Of a stretch of 64,000 bases of DNA, positions 9,319 through 19,418 are shown one piece after another. The notes under the pieces were generated by a model. It searched no databases and was not told the DNA's origin. It was given only the letters and a program-made list of their open reading frames with translations. Source of the stretch: Ureibacillus thermophilus (GTDB lineage Bacteria; Bacillota; Bacilli; Bacillales_A; Planococcaceae). The translations under genes were made by a program, and so were the position numbers. The first letter of the stretch is position 1. Every line of letters starts with the position of its first letter. The stretch lies in NCBI RefSeq assembly GCF_004331915.1, contig NZ_CP036528.1:1254567-1318566 (forward strand), read 5' to 3'.

Positions 9319-10296
9319 ATGGCACAAATGACAATGATTCAAGCGATTACAGATGCGTTAAGAACAGAATTAAAAAATGATGAAAATGTATTGGTGTTCG
9401 GGGAAGACGTCGGCGTCAACGGCGGTGTGTTCCGGGCAACAGAAGGGTTACAAAAGGAATTTGGAGTGGATCGGGTTTTTGATACTCCTCTTGCTGAATC
9501 GGGAATCGGTGGGCTTGCAATAGGGTTGGCATTACAAGGCTTCCGTCCGGTTCCAGAAATTCAATTTTTCGGATTTGTCTATGAAGTAATGGATTCTATT
9601 AGCGGTCAAATGGCCCGCTATCGTTACCGTACTGGCGGAACGTATAAAATGCCAATTACGATTCGTTCACCATTTGGCGGTGGTGTGCAAACTCCTGAGA
9701 TGCACTCAGATAGTTTGGAAGGATTGATGGCTCAACAACCAGGATTAAAAGTAGTCATTCCTTCAACGCCATATGATGCAAAAGGATTGTTAATTTCAGC
9801 AATCCGCGATGATGATCCGGTCATCTTTTTAGAACATTTAAAATTGTATCGCTCCTTCCGCCAAGAAGTGCCAGAGGGAGAGTATACAATTCCAATCGGC
9901 AAAGCGGACGTTAAACGAGAAGGAAAAGATTTATCTATTTTTGCCTATGGACTTATGGTGCATGAAAGTATAAAAGCGGCAGAAGAATTAGAAAAAGAAG
10001 GATACTCTGTTGAAGTGGTCGACCTTCGCACAGTGCAGCCTCTTGATATTGAAACAATCGTTGCTTCTGTTGAAAAAACAAATCGAGCTATCGTTGTTCA
10101 AGAGGCGCAAAAACAAGCTGGCATTGCGGCAAATGTTGTGGCGGAAATCATGGAAAGAGCAGTGTGGAGTTTAGAGGCACCTGTTTTAAGAGTTGCAGCA
10201 CCGGATACAGTTTATCCATTCCCGCAAGCTGAAAATGTATGGCTGCCAAATTATAAAGACATTATTGAAACAGCGAAAAAAGTATTGACATTTTAA
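9319..10296 (+). CDS. pdhB: Pyruvate dehydrogenase E1 component, beta subunit
   Basis: This is a 325-residue transketolase-fold E1-beta subunit. [37 protein letters not shown] and the C-terminal transketolase domain ([13 protein letters not shown]) are intact. It starts 3 bp after the pdhA stop; AAAGGAG lies inside the end of pdhA, which suggests translational coupling. It completes the E1 active site at the subunit interface. Confidence 0.97.
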   Translation: MAQMTMIQAITDALRTELKNDENVLVFGEDVGVNGGVFRATEGLQKEFGVDRVFDTPLAESGIGGLAIGLALQGFRPVPEIQFFGFVYEVMDSISGQMARYRYRTGGTYKMPITIRSPFGGGVQTPEMHSDSLEGLMAQQPGLKVVIPSTPYDAKGLLISAIRDDDPVIFLEHLKLYRSFRQEVPEGEYTIPIGKADVKREGKDLSIFAYGLMVHESIKAAEELEKEGYSVEVVDLRTVQPLDIETIVASVEKTNRAIVVQEAQKQAGIAANVVAEIMERAVWSLEAPVLRVAAPDTVYPFPQAENVWLPNYKDIIETAKKVLTF

Positions 10297-10318
10297 GTAG
10301 CAGAAAGGGTGATTGGTA

Positions 10319-11623
10319 ATGGCGTTTGAGTTTCGTATGCCGGATATTGGCGAAGGAATTCATGAAGGCGAAATTGTCAAATGGTTCGTAAAACCTGGAG
10401 ATGAAGTGAAAGAAGATGATATTTTATGTGAAATTCAAAACGATAAAGCAGTCGTTGAAATTCCTTCTCCAGTGGATGGGAAAGTAGAAGAAATTTTAGT
10501 GGAAGAAGGAAAAGTGGCAGTGGTTGGCGACGTGCTTATCCGCTTCGATGCACCAGGTTATGAAAATATGCAATTTAAAGGCGATGTGCATGTAGAAGAA
10601 GGAACGAAAAAAACAGAAGAACAAGTGCAAGCAACAGCGGAAGATGGAAAGGTAGAAAATGCAAAAGAAGAGACATCATTGACGGCTAAAGAAGAAGTGG
10701 CTGCCCGCGTCATTGCGATGCCTTCTGTTCGCAAATTTGCAAGAGAAAATGGTGTAGATATTCGCAAAGTGAAGGGAACTGGTAAAAACGGGCGCATTTT
10801 AAAAGAAGATGTGATTCAATACATGGAAGGCGGACAAAAAGCACAAGAAGTGCCGGAAGTGTCTTCAGAAAAAGTGGAAGCTGCGCAAGAATCACCAAAA
10901 GCTCCTATATTGGAAGGCGATTTTCCAGAAACGAGAGAAAAAATTTCCGGAATCCGCAAAACCATTGCGAAAGCTATGGTTCATTCAAAACAAACGGCAC
11001 CTCATGTCACATTGATGGACGAAGTGGACGTGACAAATTTAGTGGCCCATCGCAAAAAATTCAAAGACATTGCAGCGGAGAAGGGCATCAAGTTAACTTA
11101 CTTGCCATATGTAGTAAAGGCATTGGTCGCAATGCTTCGTGAATTTCCAGAATTCAATCGTTCCTTTGACGATGCAACAGAAGAAATCATTCAAAAACAT
11201 TACTATAATGTAGGAATTGCTGCAGATACGGAGCGTGGACTCCTCGTTCCGGTCATCAAACATGCCGATAAAAAATCCATTTTTGCATTGGCAAAAGAAA
11301 TTAATGAGTTGGCAACAAAGGCGCGCGAAGGCAAACTGGCTCCTAATGAGATGAAGGGCGGTTCCATGTCCATTACGAATATAGGATCTGCTGGAGGTCA
11401 ATGGTTTACGCCGGTCATTAATTATCCGGAAATTGCAATTTTAGGGCTTGGAAGAATTTCAGAAAAGCCTATAATAAAAGAAGGTGAAATTATTGCAGCA
11501 CCTATGTTAGCATTATCATTGAGCTTTGATCATCGTTTGATCGATGGCGCATTGGCTCAAAATGCGTTAAATTATCTAAAACAATTAATTAGTGATCCAG
11601 AACTTTTATTAATGGAGGCGTAA
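10319..11623 (+). CDS. pdhC: Dihydrolipoamide acetyltransferase, E2 component
   Basis: This is a 434-residue E2 protein with a single lipoyl domain (residues 1-80; lipoylated Lys43 in [12 protein letters not shown]). It then has an acidic linker, a peripheral subunit-binding domain ([21 protein letters not shown]), a second linker, and the catalytic acetyltransferase domain ending with [13 protein letters not shown]2 forms the core of the complex and moves acetyl groups to CoA. ATG 10319 follows AAAGGG; a TTG two codons earlier is less likely. Confidence 0.97.
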   Translation: MAFEFRMPDIGEGIHEGEIVKWFVKPGDEVKEDDILCEIQNDKAVVEIPSPVDGKVEEILVEEGKVAVVGDVLIRFDAPGYENMQFKGDVHVEEGTKKTEEQVQATAEDGKVENAKEETSLTAKEEVAARVIAMPSVRKFARENGVDIRKVKGTGKNGRILKEDVIQYMEGGQKAQEVPEVSSEKVEAAQESPKAPILEGDFPETREKISGIRKTIAKAMVHSKQTAPHVTLMDEVDVTNLVAHRKKFKDIAAEKGIKLTYLPYVVKALVAMLREFPEFNRSFDDATEEIIQKHYYNVGIAADTERGLLVPVIKHADKKSIFALAKEINELATKAREGKLAPNEMKGGSMSITNIGSAGGQWFTPVINYPEIAILGLGRISEKPIIKEGEIIAAPMLALSLSFDHRLIDGALAQNALNYLKQLISDPELLLMEA

Positions 11624-11626
11624 CAA

Positions 11627-13039
11627 ATGGTAGTAGGAGATTTTCCAATTGAAATCGACACACTCGTAGTCGGAGCGGGTCCTGGTGGATATGTAGCTGC
11701 GATTCGTGCGGCACAAACTGGGCAAAAAGTGACAGTTGTTGAAAAAAATGAAGTGGGCGGCGTATGCTTAAACGTTGGATGTATCCCTTCAAAAGCATTG
11801 ATTTCTGTTGCTCACCGTTATGAAAATGCGAAACATTCAGAAGATATGGGCGTTATTGCATCTGATGTAAAACTTGACTTTTCAAAAGTTCAAGCATTCA
11901 AAGATAGCGTAGTGAAAAAATTAACTGGCGGGGTAGCCGGTTTATTAAAAGGAAATAATGTAGACGTTATCAAAGGTGAAGCATATTTTATTGATGCAAA
12001 CACTGTTCGCGTTGTAAACGGTGACAATGCTCAAACTTACAAATTTAAAAATGCTATTCTAGCTACAGGTTCACGTCCTGTAGAAATCCCAACATTCAAA
12101 TATTCTGACCGCGTATTGAACTCCACTGGCGCATTAAATCTAAAAGAATTGCCTAAAAAATTAGTGGTTATCGGCGGTGGATATATCGGTACAGAATTAG
12201 GTACTGCATATGCTAACTTCGGTACAGAAGTAACAATTCTTGAAGGTGGAAGCGACATTTTAGCCGGATTTGAAAAACAAATGACTCAAATCGTGAAAAA
12301 AGGTCTGAAGAAAAAAGGCGTGACAATTGAAGTGAACGCCCTTGCTAAAGGTGTAGAAGAAACAGAAAATGGCGTAATCGTTACTTATGAAGTAAACGGC
12401 GAAGAGAAAAAAGTAGAAGCAGATTACGTACTTGTAACAGTTGGACGCAGACCAAACACAGATGAACTTGGTCTTGAACAAATCGGCATCGAGTTTGGCG
12501 AAAGAGGATTAATTAAAGTTGATAAACAATGCCGTACAAATATTCCAAATATCTATGCAATCGGTGATATTGTTCCTGGTCCACAACTTGCTCACAAAGC
12601 TTCTTATGAAGGAAAAGTTGCTGCTGAAGCAATTGCCGGACATAAATCTGTTGTTGACTACTTAGCAATTCCAGCAGTTTGCTTCACTGATCCAGAAATG
12701 GCATCTGTTGGATATAGCGAAGAGCAAGCAAAAGCGGAAGGCATCGAAGTAACGGTTGCGAAATTCCCATTTGCTGCAAACGGCCGTGCATTAGCATTAA
12801 ATCAAACAGAAGGTTTTGTGAAACTTGTTGCACGTAAAGAAGATGGCCTTATCATCGGTGGACAAATTGTAGGTGCAGGTGCTTCTGATATGATTTCTGA
12901 AATCTGCCTAGCAATCGAAGGCGGTATGACAGCTGAAGACATCGCTCTTACAATTCACCCGCATCCAACATTGGGCGAAATCACAATGGAAACTGCCGAA
13001 GTACTATTAGGCAATCCAATTCATATCATTTCAAAATAA
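11627..13039 (+). CDS. pdhD: Dihydrolipoamide dehydrogenase, E3 component
   Basis: This is a 470-residue flavoprotein. It has the FAD motif [15 protein letters not shown], the redox disulfide [13 protein letters not shown], the NAD motif [17 protein letters not shown] and the C-terminal catalytic histidine in HPHPTLGE. E3 reoxidises dihydrolipoyl groups and reduces NAD+. GGAGG at the end of pdhC precedes ATG by 9 bp. It is the last gene of the operon and is followed by a strong terminator. Confidence 0.97.
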   Translation: MVVGDFPIEIDTLVVGAGPGGYVAAIRAAQTGQKVTVVEKNEVGGVCLNVGCIPSKALISVAHRYENAKHSEDMGVIASDVKLDFSKVQAFKDSVVKKLTGGVAGLLKGNNVDVIKGEAYFIDANTVRVVNGDNAQTYKFKNAILATGSRPVEIPTFKYSDRVLNSTGALNLKELPKKLVVIGGGYIGTELGTAYANFGTEVTILEGGSDILAGFEKQMTQIVKKGLKKKGVTIEVNALAKGVEETENGVIVTYEVNGEEKKVEADYVLVTVGRRPNTDELGLEQIGIEFGERGLIKVDKQCRTNIPNIYAIGDIVPGPQLAHKASYEGKVAAEAIAGHKSVVDYLAIPAVCFTDPEMASVGYSEEQAKAEGIEVTVAKFPFAANGRALALNQTEGFVKLVARKEDGLIIGGQIVGAGASDMISEICLAIEGGMTAEDIALTIHPHPTLGEITMETAEVLLGNPIHIISK

Positions 13040-13047
13040 TTCATAAT

Positions 13048-13084
13048 AAAAAAAGGAGCAATCTGTCTGGTTGCTCCTTTTTTT
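13048..13084 (+). terminator. Terminator of pdhABCD
   Basis: GGAGCAA and TTGCTCC form a perfect stem, extended by A7/T7 pairing, with a 9-nt loop. The group II intron remnant begins two bases after its T-run. Confidence 0.92.
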
Positions 13085-13085
13085 G

Positions 13086-13438
13086 GTGCGATTGGCATGT
13101 ACATGAACTATGGGGTGTAAGTTCCGAACCCCGAAGACAGAGGCAGCAGAGGTCATCGTATTAGTTGGTTTAGAACTACTAAGAAGGACCGAACAATTAA
13201 GAGAGAATAGCCCTTGGCATTCAGTGGGTCATGATGAACACAGAAAACGTAGTACCTCACTTGAGGAAGGAATCGGTGAATCCCGTGGGAGACCTCTTGG
13301 AGGGTGGAGTGACCACTGGCATAAAGAGAACAGCTATTCACGGAAGTTATAAAAACTTGCGTCAATTATCTTAATTGAACCGCTGTATACTACGGTGGTG
13401 TGAGAGGAGGGGAGTTCATCGATCCCTCCTACTCGATT
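13086..13438 (+). mobile_element. Decayed, ORF-less group IIC intron remnant (copy 1)
   Basis: The 5' end GTGCGATTGGCATGTACATG and the 3' end CTCCCTCCTACTCGATT type boundaries match copy 2 at 23342. Compared with copy 2, about 290 bp of domains I-III are missing: the sequence jumps from CCGAAGACAG to GCAGCAGAGGTCAT. Domain V is also damaged, with about 11 bp lost from its hairpin (GCTGTATACTACGGTGG). A short maturase remnant remains in domain IV. Insertion directly after an intrinsic terminator is the known habit of class C group II introns. This copy should be splicing-dead. Confidence 0.82.
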
Positions 13439-14289
13439 GAAACCGTTTGGATATTCGCTGCGTATTGTTTAATGAGAAATACAATCAATGAAAATTCTTC
13501 ATATTTCTGCAGATTGGACACAAGACCAGTTAAGATGGCCAATCTAGGATTTTCTTTCTTCATTTCATCTATTAAAAGTTGAATGGATTCATCAATCAAC
13601 GGGTTTTCCTTATAATGCCCATCTAATGGTTCGAGCAAAGATAAAATATGTTCTTTTGAAATCAGTTCATCGAAATTGGAAGAACCTATTAAATTCCACA
13701 TTTGTTCCGTCACAAAATGAAGGTTGCTGTATTCTACAATAATATTTACTTTTTCTGCAAGGCTATTGGCTAAATGCTCTAAATTATACTTTTGTGGACG
13801 AGTCGTAATAAATTCGGTATAACTAATTAATAAACCACGAACAACTAATAATAAATCATACTTAAAATGTTCCGCTTTTTCTCCAAAAGTTTGTTGGATA
13901 ATCGTCAGCAGCGATTGATCAAGAATGGAATTCAATTCTTTGATTTTTTTAATGACTTCATTGTTCATCGGTTGAAAATTTTCCCGCATGCACATGGAGA
14001 TAAAGGAGTAGTGGTCTTCTAAAAGTTTAAAACTGTGAAAAAAGAACAACGTGATTTTATTTTCTTTCGGTATGCTGTCATTTAAAATTTCATTCTGTTT
14101 CGCAATGATTTTTTTAATAAAATAATTGGTAATTTCCACGAGTAAATCATCTTTTGATTTAAAGCTGAGATAAAAGGCGCCTTTCGAAATGCCGCATGCA
14201 TTGGTTATATCTTGGATGGAAGTAGACTCCACACCGTTTTTCGAAAACAGTTCAATAGCCTTCTCCATAATTAGAATTTTTTTTGTCAC
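13429..14289 (-). CDS. TetR-family regulator of the adjacent RND pump (YerO-like)
   Basis: This is a 286-residue TetR/AcrR regulator with an N-terminal HTH (SIQDITNACGISKGAFYLSFKSKDDL) and an unusually long ligand domain. The long form and the divergent RND gene match the B. subtilis yerO-swrC (yerP) pair. The start is GTG at 14289 with GGAGGAG before it. Two TGACTG-type palindromes lie in the intergenic region and are its probable operators. The stop codon TAG is supplied by the last bases of the neighbouring intron remnant, so the original C terminus may have been slightly altered. Confidence 0.88.
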   Translation of the reverse strand: MTKKILIMEKAIELFSKNGVESTSIQDITNACGISKGAFYLSFKSKDDLLVEITNYFIKKIIAKQNEILNDSIPKENKITLFFFHSFKLLEDHYSFISMCMRENFQPMNNEVIKKIKELNSILDQSLLTIIQQTFGEKAEHFKYDLLLVVRGLLISYTEFITTRPQKYNLEHLANSLAEKVNIIVEYSNLHFVTEQMWNLIGSSNFDELISKEHILSLLEPLDGHYKENPLIDESIQLLIDEMKKENPRLAILTGLVSNLQKYEEFSLIVFLIKQYAANIQTVSIE

Positions 14290-14328
14290 AAAATCTCCTC
14301 CGAAATGTAAAGAAATAACTCGATTACA

Positions 14329-14380
14329 TTGACAGTGACTGTTCAGTCAATTATTATATTGAAATGTGACCGATTAGTCA
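14329..14380 (+). promoter_or_regulatory. swrC promoter with two overlapping TetR-type operators
   Basis: TTGACA (14329-14334) and TATTAT (14352-14357) are 17 bp apart. The spacer holds the perfect palindrome TGACTG-TT-CAGTCA (14336-14349). A second, related site, TGACCGATTAGTCA (14367-14380), lies downstream of the -10 and matches 11 of 14 bases. Repressor bound here would block the RND gene promoter, and the divergent regulator gene probably represses itself too. Confidence 0.78.
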
Positions 14381-14398
14381 AAAAAGGTGGGTTTAACT

Positions 14399-17300
14399 TT
14401 GAACGGATTAGTGAATTTCGTCATAAAAAATAAGTTAGCCGTATGGTTATTAGCCATTATTTTAATGGTAACAGGAATTTATTCTACTTCCCGAATGAAT
14501 AAAGAAACAATTCCTGACATCTCAATTCCTTATATTACGGTAATGACCATTTATCCAGGGGCTACTCCTGAACAAGCAATGAATGACATTTCCATTCCTT
14601 TAGAAAACGCAGTGCAAAATTTAAGGAATGTAGTAGGGGTTTATTCCACATCCTATTCCAATATGTCCAGCGTACAAGTGGAATATGAATATGGAACTGA
14701 CATGATCGATGCGGAACGGGAATTGCGTTCAGTCATTGACAGCATGGAGTTTCCGGATACAGCCCAAGACCCTACAATTGCCCGGATTACAGTGAATTCT
14801 TTCCCGATTTTAGCATTAAGTGTTTCAAGCGATAAAGAAGACATTGTGGAACTGACTTCCACAGTTGAAGATGTCATTGTACCGAAATTAGAAGGGATTG
14901 AAGGCGTATCTTCCGTTTCCATTTCGGGCCAGCACGTAAATAAAGTGGAACTTGAATATGACCAAGAAAAAATGGCGTCTTTAGGCATTACGGAAGATAA
15001 TGTGAAACAAATGATTCAAGCAAGCGACTTAAAAGCTCCGCTTGGGTTATATCCATTTAAAGAAAAAGAACAATCTATCGTAATAGATGGCAAATTTACA
15101 ACAGTTGATGAATTGAAAAACTTGCTTATTCCAGTTACACCAACTATACAACACCCAACACCTTTTGTGACTTTAGGGGAAATTGCAAAAGTGGAATTAG
15201 TCGGGGAAGTTGAATCAGTTTCCCGTACAAATGGAAAAGAAGCAATCGGCATCCAGATTGTAAAAGGTCAAGAAGCAAATACAGTTGAAGTCGTGAATGA
15301 AGCAAAAGACATCATTAAAGAATTAGAAGACAAATATGACGGACTGCACATTGATGTAACCCTTGACCAAGGGGAGCCGATTGAAGAATCTATTTCCACA
15401 ATGCTTGGGAAAGCCATTTATGGTGCAGGATTTGCGATTATTATTATCTTGCTGTTCTTGCGCGATATTAAGTCAACAATTATATCTGTTATTTCCATTC
15501 CGTTGTCTTTGTTGATTGCATTTACAATTTTGCATCAAATGGAAATTACATTAAATATCATGACTCTTGGTGCGATGACCGTTGCAATTGGACGGGTTAT
15601 CGACGACTCCATCGTTGTAGTTGAAAATATTTATAGACGATTGCACTTAAAAGATGAAAAATTAAAAGGTCGTGCGTTGATTCGTTCTGCAACGATTGAA
15701 ATGTTCAAACCGATTTTAGCTTCCACCCTTGTAACCATTGCCGTGTTTGCGCCGCTTGTGTTAGTTGGCGGCATGGTGGGAGAGCTATTTACACCGTTTG
15801 CATTAACGATGGCCTTTGCCTTATTGGCATCCTTGTTTGTAGCTATTACAGTTGTTCCTTCCCTATCCCATACGCTGTTTAAAAAGCAATTGTATGGTGA
15901 AAAAGCGGTCGGAAAAAATAAACATGAAAAACAAAGCGCTTTAGCTTCATGGTATAAAAAGGTATTGGCTTGGTCTTTAAATCATAAAGTAATTGCTTCT
16001 CTTATTGCGATTGCATTATTAGCTGGAAGCTTATTCTTAATTCCGGTTGTAGGTTTCAGTTTCTTATCAACTGACCAAGAAAAAGTCATGTATCTCACAT
16101 ATACGCCTGAACCTGGCGAATCTAAGGAAAAAACGTTGGAAAATGTGCAAGTTGTTGAAGATAAACTACTTGCAAGAGATGATGTAAAAATCGTCCAAGT
16201 TTCCATTGGCTCTAGCGGCGGTCCAATGATGGGCATGATGGGAACGGACGGAGCATTGATGTATGTTATTTTTAAAGATGACACAGAAAACTTTGATGAT
16301 GTCCAAGAGGAAGTTGAAAAATATATTGAAGGCTTGGACCAATCAGGTAAATGGATCAATCAAAACTTCAGTATGTCCATGTCCAATAACGAACTAAGTT
16401 ATACTGTTTATGGCGATGACATGGAGAAAATTGAAAAAACTGTATCAGACATCGAACAAATTATGAAAGAGTCTGGAAACTTAAAAGATGTAAGTACCTC
16501 TCTTTCTGAACGTTATGATGAATTCACATTAAAAGTGAACCAACAAACATTGTTGCAATATGGTTTAACAGCTGGACAGCTTGCCATGATGTTAAATCCG
16601 AACCAAAAAGATGAAGTGTTGACAACACTTAAAAAAGACGGTACGGATATCGATGTCATTGTAAAACGGAATGTTAACTTAGCTGAATCGTTTGATGATT
16701 TATTAGAACGGCCTGTGCCGACTGCAACAGGTGCGCCTGTACAGCTTAAAGACATTGTGGAAGTGGAAAAAGGTACAGTTTCCAATACGATTTCTCGCAG
16801 CAAAGGACAGTTGTATGCAAGCGTATCTGGTACAGTCACAAGCAAAGATGTAACGAAAGCTTCATCCGAGGTAGATAAAAAAATAGATAAACTTGATTTG
16901 CCAAAAGGCGTTGAAATTGGCGTTGACGGTGTTACAGCAGATATGGAAGAAGCCTTTACACAATTAGGCTTTGCGATGATTGTGGCAATTGGAATTGTTT
17001 ACTTCATCCTCGTTGTAACATTTGGTGAAGGATTGGCTCCATTCGCAATCCTCTTCTCATTGCCGTTTACAGTGATCGGTTCATTAGTAGGGCTTTGGAT
17101 TGCAGGAGAAACAATTTCCGTATCGGTTATGATGGGTATGCTCATGTTGATTGGTATTGTCGTAACAAATGCGGTTGTATTAGTTGACCGAATCATCAAT
17201 ATGGAACGTACAGGAATGCCAATGCGTGAAGCGATTCTAGAAGCAGGTGCTACTCGTCTTCGTCCAATCCTAATGACAGCCATCGCCACAATTGGTGCGT

Positions 17301-17476
17301 TAATTCCGCTTGCGATTGGCGCGGAAGGCAGCGGCATGATTTCAAGGGATTTAGGTATTTGTGTAATCGGCGGTTTATTCAGTTCAACGATGTTAACCTT
17401 AATTGTAGTGCCGATTGTTTATGAAATTTTATCCAAAATGTTGCGAAAAAATCGTACAGAAATTGAAGAAGATTAA
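14399..17476 (+). CDS. swrC: RND-family efflux transporter (SwrC/AcrB-like)
   Basis: This is a 1025-residue RND permease with the family's duplicated layout. It has a TM1 hairpin at 10-30, a large extracytoplasmic domain, a TM block around 335-480 that includes the GRVIDDSIVVVENIYR motif, a second large domain, and a second TM block from about 855. It resembles B. subtilis SwrC (YerP), which exports surfactin and other amphiphiles. The start is taken as TTG 14399, with AAGGTGGG 5 bp upstream. A GTG four codons earlier overlaps that site. A divergent TetR gene and operators imply ligand-induced expression. Confidence 0.9.
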   Translation: MNGLVNFVIKNKLAVWLLAIILMVTGIYSTSRMNKETIPDISIPYITVMTIYPGATPEQAMNDISIPLENAVQNLRNVVGVYSTSYSNMSSVQVEYEYGTDMIDAERELRSVIDSMEFPDTAQDPTIARITVNSFPILALSVSSDKEDIVELTSTVEDVIVPKLEGIEGVSSVSISGQHVNKVELEYDQEKMASLGITEDNVKQMIQASDLKAPLGLYPFKEKEQSIVIDGKFTTVDELKNLLIPVTPTIQHPTPFVTLGEIAKVELVGEVESVSRTNGKEAIGIQIVKGQEANTVEVVNEAKDIIKELEDKYDGLHIDVTLDQGEPIEESISTMLGKAIYGAGFAIIIILLFLRDIKSTIISVISIPLSLLIAFTILHQMEITLNIMTLGAMTVAIGRVIDDSIVVVENIYRRLHLKDEKLKGRALIRSATIEMFKPILASTLVTIAVFAPLVLVGGMVGELFTPFALTMAFALLASLFVAITVVPSLSHTLFKKQLYGEKAVGKNKHEKQSALASWYKKVLAWSLNHKVIASLIAIALLAGSLFLIPVVGFSFLSTDQEKVMYLTYTPEPGESKEKTLENVQVVEDKLLARDDVKIVQVSIGSSGGPMMGMMGTDGALMYVIFKDDTENFDDVQEEVEKYIEGLDQSGKWINQNFSMSMSNNELSYTVYGDDMEKIEKTVSDIEQIMKESGNLKDVSTSLSERYDEFTLKVNQQTLLQYGLTAGQLAMMLNPNQKDEVLTTLKKDGTDIDVIVKRNVNLAESFDDLLERPVPTATGAPVQLKDIVEVEKGTVSNTISRSKGQLYASVSGTVTSKDVTKASSEVDKKIDKLDLPKGVEIGVDGVTADMEEAFTQLGFAMIVAIGIVYFILVVTFGEGLAPFAILFSLPFTVIGSLVGLWIAGETISVSVMMGMLMLIGIVVTNAVVLVDRIINMERTGMPMREAILEAGATRLRPILMTAIATIGALIPLAIGAEGSGMISRDLGICVIGGLFSSTMLTLIVVPIVYEILSKMLRKNRTEIEED

Positions 17477-17490
17477 TTCATAAATCAAGA

Positions 17491-17532
17491 ATTCACCCTC
17501 GATATCTACAATATCGAGGGTGAATATTTTTT
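17491..17532 (+). terminator. Terminator of swrC
   Basis: ATTCACCCTCGATAT and ATATCGAGGGTGAAT form a perfect 15-bp stem with a 5-nt loop, followed by ATTTTTT. Confidence 0.93.
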
Positions 17533-17624
17533 ATCCTTGCTGGACAATTGCCAAAAGCAGGCGTAGAATAGTGGATACAAGAAGGAGGGAAAGGTATTAC
17601 AAATTACTTTTGATACCGCAGATT

Positions 17625-18032
17625 ATGACCATTATCCGCACGATTTTACAAATACTGATTTTATATATTTTTTATTACATTGGCGTGTTGATTGTGAATG
17701 TAACCCATCTCCCTTTTCCGCCTAGTGTGATTGGTTTGCTATTATTATTTTTATGTTTGCAACGAAAATGGATTAAAGTGGGAATAATCCAGCAAGGTGC
17801 CAGCTTTTTAATAGGGTTTATGACATTATTTTTTATTCCTTCGATGCTCGGGATTGTAGAATATCCAGAATTGCTGTCGATGAAAGGGATTCTTTTAATC
17901 GTGACCGTTTTTGCAAGTACGGTGCTTACCATTTATTTGACAAGCATCTTTAGCGGAATTATCGAAAGAAAAGAGAGAGGATTGAAGGGGAAGGAGGATG
18001 GTGGAGTTGAACGCCATCATTTATATCATTAG
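17625..18032 (+). CDS. lrgA: LrgA/CidA-family membrane protein (copy 1)
   Basis: This is a 135-residue membrane protein with four predicted TM segments. It has the family pattern TIIRTILQILILYIFYYIGVLIVN followed by PPSVIGLLLLFLCL and SFLIGFMTLFFIPSMLGIVEYPELL. LrgA/CidA proteins are holin-like and act with an LrgB/CidB partner in overflow metabolism, pyruvate uptake or cell lysis control. The start is uncertain: GGAGGG at 17583 lies far from ATG 17625, and TTG 17610 is an alternative. It overlaps lrgB copy 1 by 35 bp. A second lrgAB pair follows. Confidence 0.85.
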   Translation: MTIIRTILQILILYIFYYIGVLIVNVTHLPFPPSVIGLLLLFLCLQRKWIKVGIIQQGASFLIGFMTLFFIPSMLGIVEYPELLSMKGILLIVTVFASTVLTIYLTSIFSGIIERKERGLKGKEDGGVERHHLYH

Positions 18033-18684
18033 CACGGTTCTCATCTTTTTAATCATGATGAGATTATATAAACGTTTTCCTTTTCCGTTTTTACTTCCTA
18101 TTCTTACGACAACCATTGTATTAGTGGTATTGATTATATTGCTTCATATCCCTTATAACGAGTATATGGAAGGCGGAAAATGGATTCAAAATCTATTAGG
18201 GCCGGCCGTTGTTGCATTGGCTTATCCATTGTACAATCAACGTCAATTAGTAGCAAAATATAAATATACAATCATGTTAGGCATTGTTTTTGCGATGATG
18301 ATTGGTTTAATCAGTGTATGTTTAGGTTTAGAAGCATTTCATGAAGAAAAAGACTTTATCTTGACGGCCTTGCCTAAATCGCTGACGACGCCAATTGCCA
18401 TGCAGGTGAGCGAAACCATCGGAGGAATTCCACCGTTAACGGCCGTTTTAGTGATGGTGGCCGGTTTTACGGGGGCACTTTTTGGTCCAATGGTATATAA
18501 ATTAGGCAAAATCGATTCACCGATTTCAAGAGGCATTTCGATGGGAAGCGCCAGTCATGGAGTCGGCATATCGAGATTAAAAGATTATGGAGAAGAGGAT
18601 TTGTCAATCGGCTCTGTCTCCATGAGTTTAAGCGCGGTTATTGGTGCGATTCTTTGCCCGATTTTCGTATTTCTCTTTTTCTAA
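17998..18684 (+). CDS. lrgB: LrgB/CidB-family membrane protein (copy 1)
   Basis: This is a 228-residue hydrophobic protein with about seven TM segments and the family motifs LTALPKSLTTPIAMQVSE, GGIPPLTAVLVMVAGFTGA and SHGVGISR. It is the partner of LrgA. It overlaps lrgA by 35 bp, implying translational coupling. AAGGAGG abuts ATG 17998, so translation may begin at GTG 18001 or TTG 18007; the ATG gives the same length as copy 2. Confidence 0.88.
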   Translation: MVELNAIIYIISTVLIFLIMMRLYKRFPFPFLLPILTTTIVLVVLIILLHIPYNEYMEGGKWIQNLLGPAVVALAYPLYNQRQLVAKYKYTIMLGIVFAMMIGLISVCLGLEAFHEEKDFILTALPKSLTTPIAMQVSETIGGIPPLTAVLVMVAGFTGALFGPMVYKLGKIDSPISRGISMGSASHGVGISRLKDYGEEDLSIGSVSMSLSAVIGAILCPIFVFLFF

Positions 18685-18695
18685 AAGATTTTATT

Positions 18696-18739
18696 AGAGC
18701 GAATGGAAGAAACCATAAGTTTCCCATTCGCTCTTTTTT
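18696..18739 (+). terminator. Terminator of the first lrgAB operon
   Basis: AGAGCGAATGG and CCATTCGCTCT flank a loop with internal pairing (GAAGAAACC..AAGTTTC), followed by TTTTTT. Confidence 0.9.
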
Positions 18740-18900
18740 GGTGTGAATTGGGTACACTTATATAATGAATCATTTTGTAAGTATAACGTAAGAATAAATG
18801 CTTCTTTATACGCATATCCCCATATAGTAGACATCGCAAGAAAAATCTATGAATTGTATCCAAATTTTAGATTCTTTTGATTTTTCAAAAATAATTAATA

Positions 18901-18914
18901 GACAAAAATTTGTC
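18901..18914. promoter_or_regulatory. Possible operator upstream of the second lrgAB operon
   Basis: GACAAA-AA-TTTGTC is a perfect 6+6 palindrome, 80 bp before the lrgA2 start. The 18740-18980 interval otherwise shows nothing clear. Confidence 0.25.
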
Positions 18915-18980
18915 ACAAGTTTAAAATAACGGATACAGGGGGTGAAATTTGGAAAAAGTTTGACTTTTTCCAATGGGGAT

Positions 18981-19418
18981 ATGAAAGTGATTCGAATTAT
19001 TCTTCAAGTAATGCTTTTATATGTGTTCTATTACATTGGGGTGTTTGTGGTAGAAATGACGCATTTGCCATTGCCAGCCAGCATCATCGGCTTAGTGCTT
19101 TTATTTATCTGCTTGTATTTTAAATGGATTAAAGTGGATTATGTGAAAGATGGGGCAAATTTCTTAATCGGGTTTATGACGTTATTTTTCATTCCGCCCA
19201 TTATCGGGATTATTGATTATCCGGAACTTCTTTCTGTATCAGGTTCATTACTGGTGGCTTCGGTCATCATCAGTACACTTTTTGTGCTGTTTACAACAAG
19301 CTTGATTTGCCAATGGATTGAGAAAAAAGAATTGGCAATGAAAGAAAAAAAAGAACTGGCAATGGAAAAGGAGGGAGAAAGGGATGTGGATCGTACGAGC
19401 GAGTGTATCCATCATTAG
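18981..19418 (+). CDS. lrgA: LrgA/CidA-family membrane protein (copy 2)
   Basis: This is a 145-residue paralogue of the protein at 17625. It shares MKVIRIILQVMLLYVFYYIG, the LPASIIGLVLLF segment and FLIGFMTLFFIPPIIGIIDYPELL. The C-terminal tail is longer and repeats KKELAM twice with intervening lysines and glutamates. The reading frame is open 13 codons upstream, and AGGGGGTG lies near that GTG, so the true start could be upstream. It overlaps lrgB2 by 35 bp, the same overlap as in the first pair. Confidence 0.85.
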   Translation: MKVIRIILQVMLLYVFYYIGVFVVEMTHLPLPASIIGLVLLFICLYFKWIKVDYVKDGANFLIGFMTLFFIPPIIGIIDYPELLSVSGSLLVASVIISTLFVLFTTSLICQWIEKKELAMKEKKELAMEKEGERDVDRTSECIHH

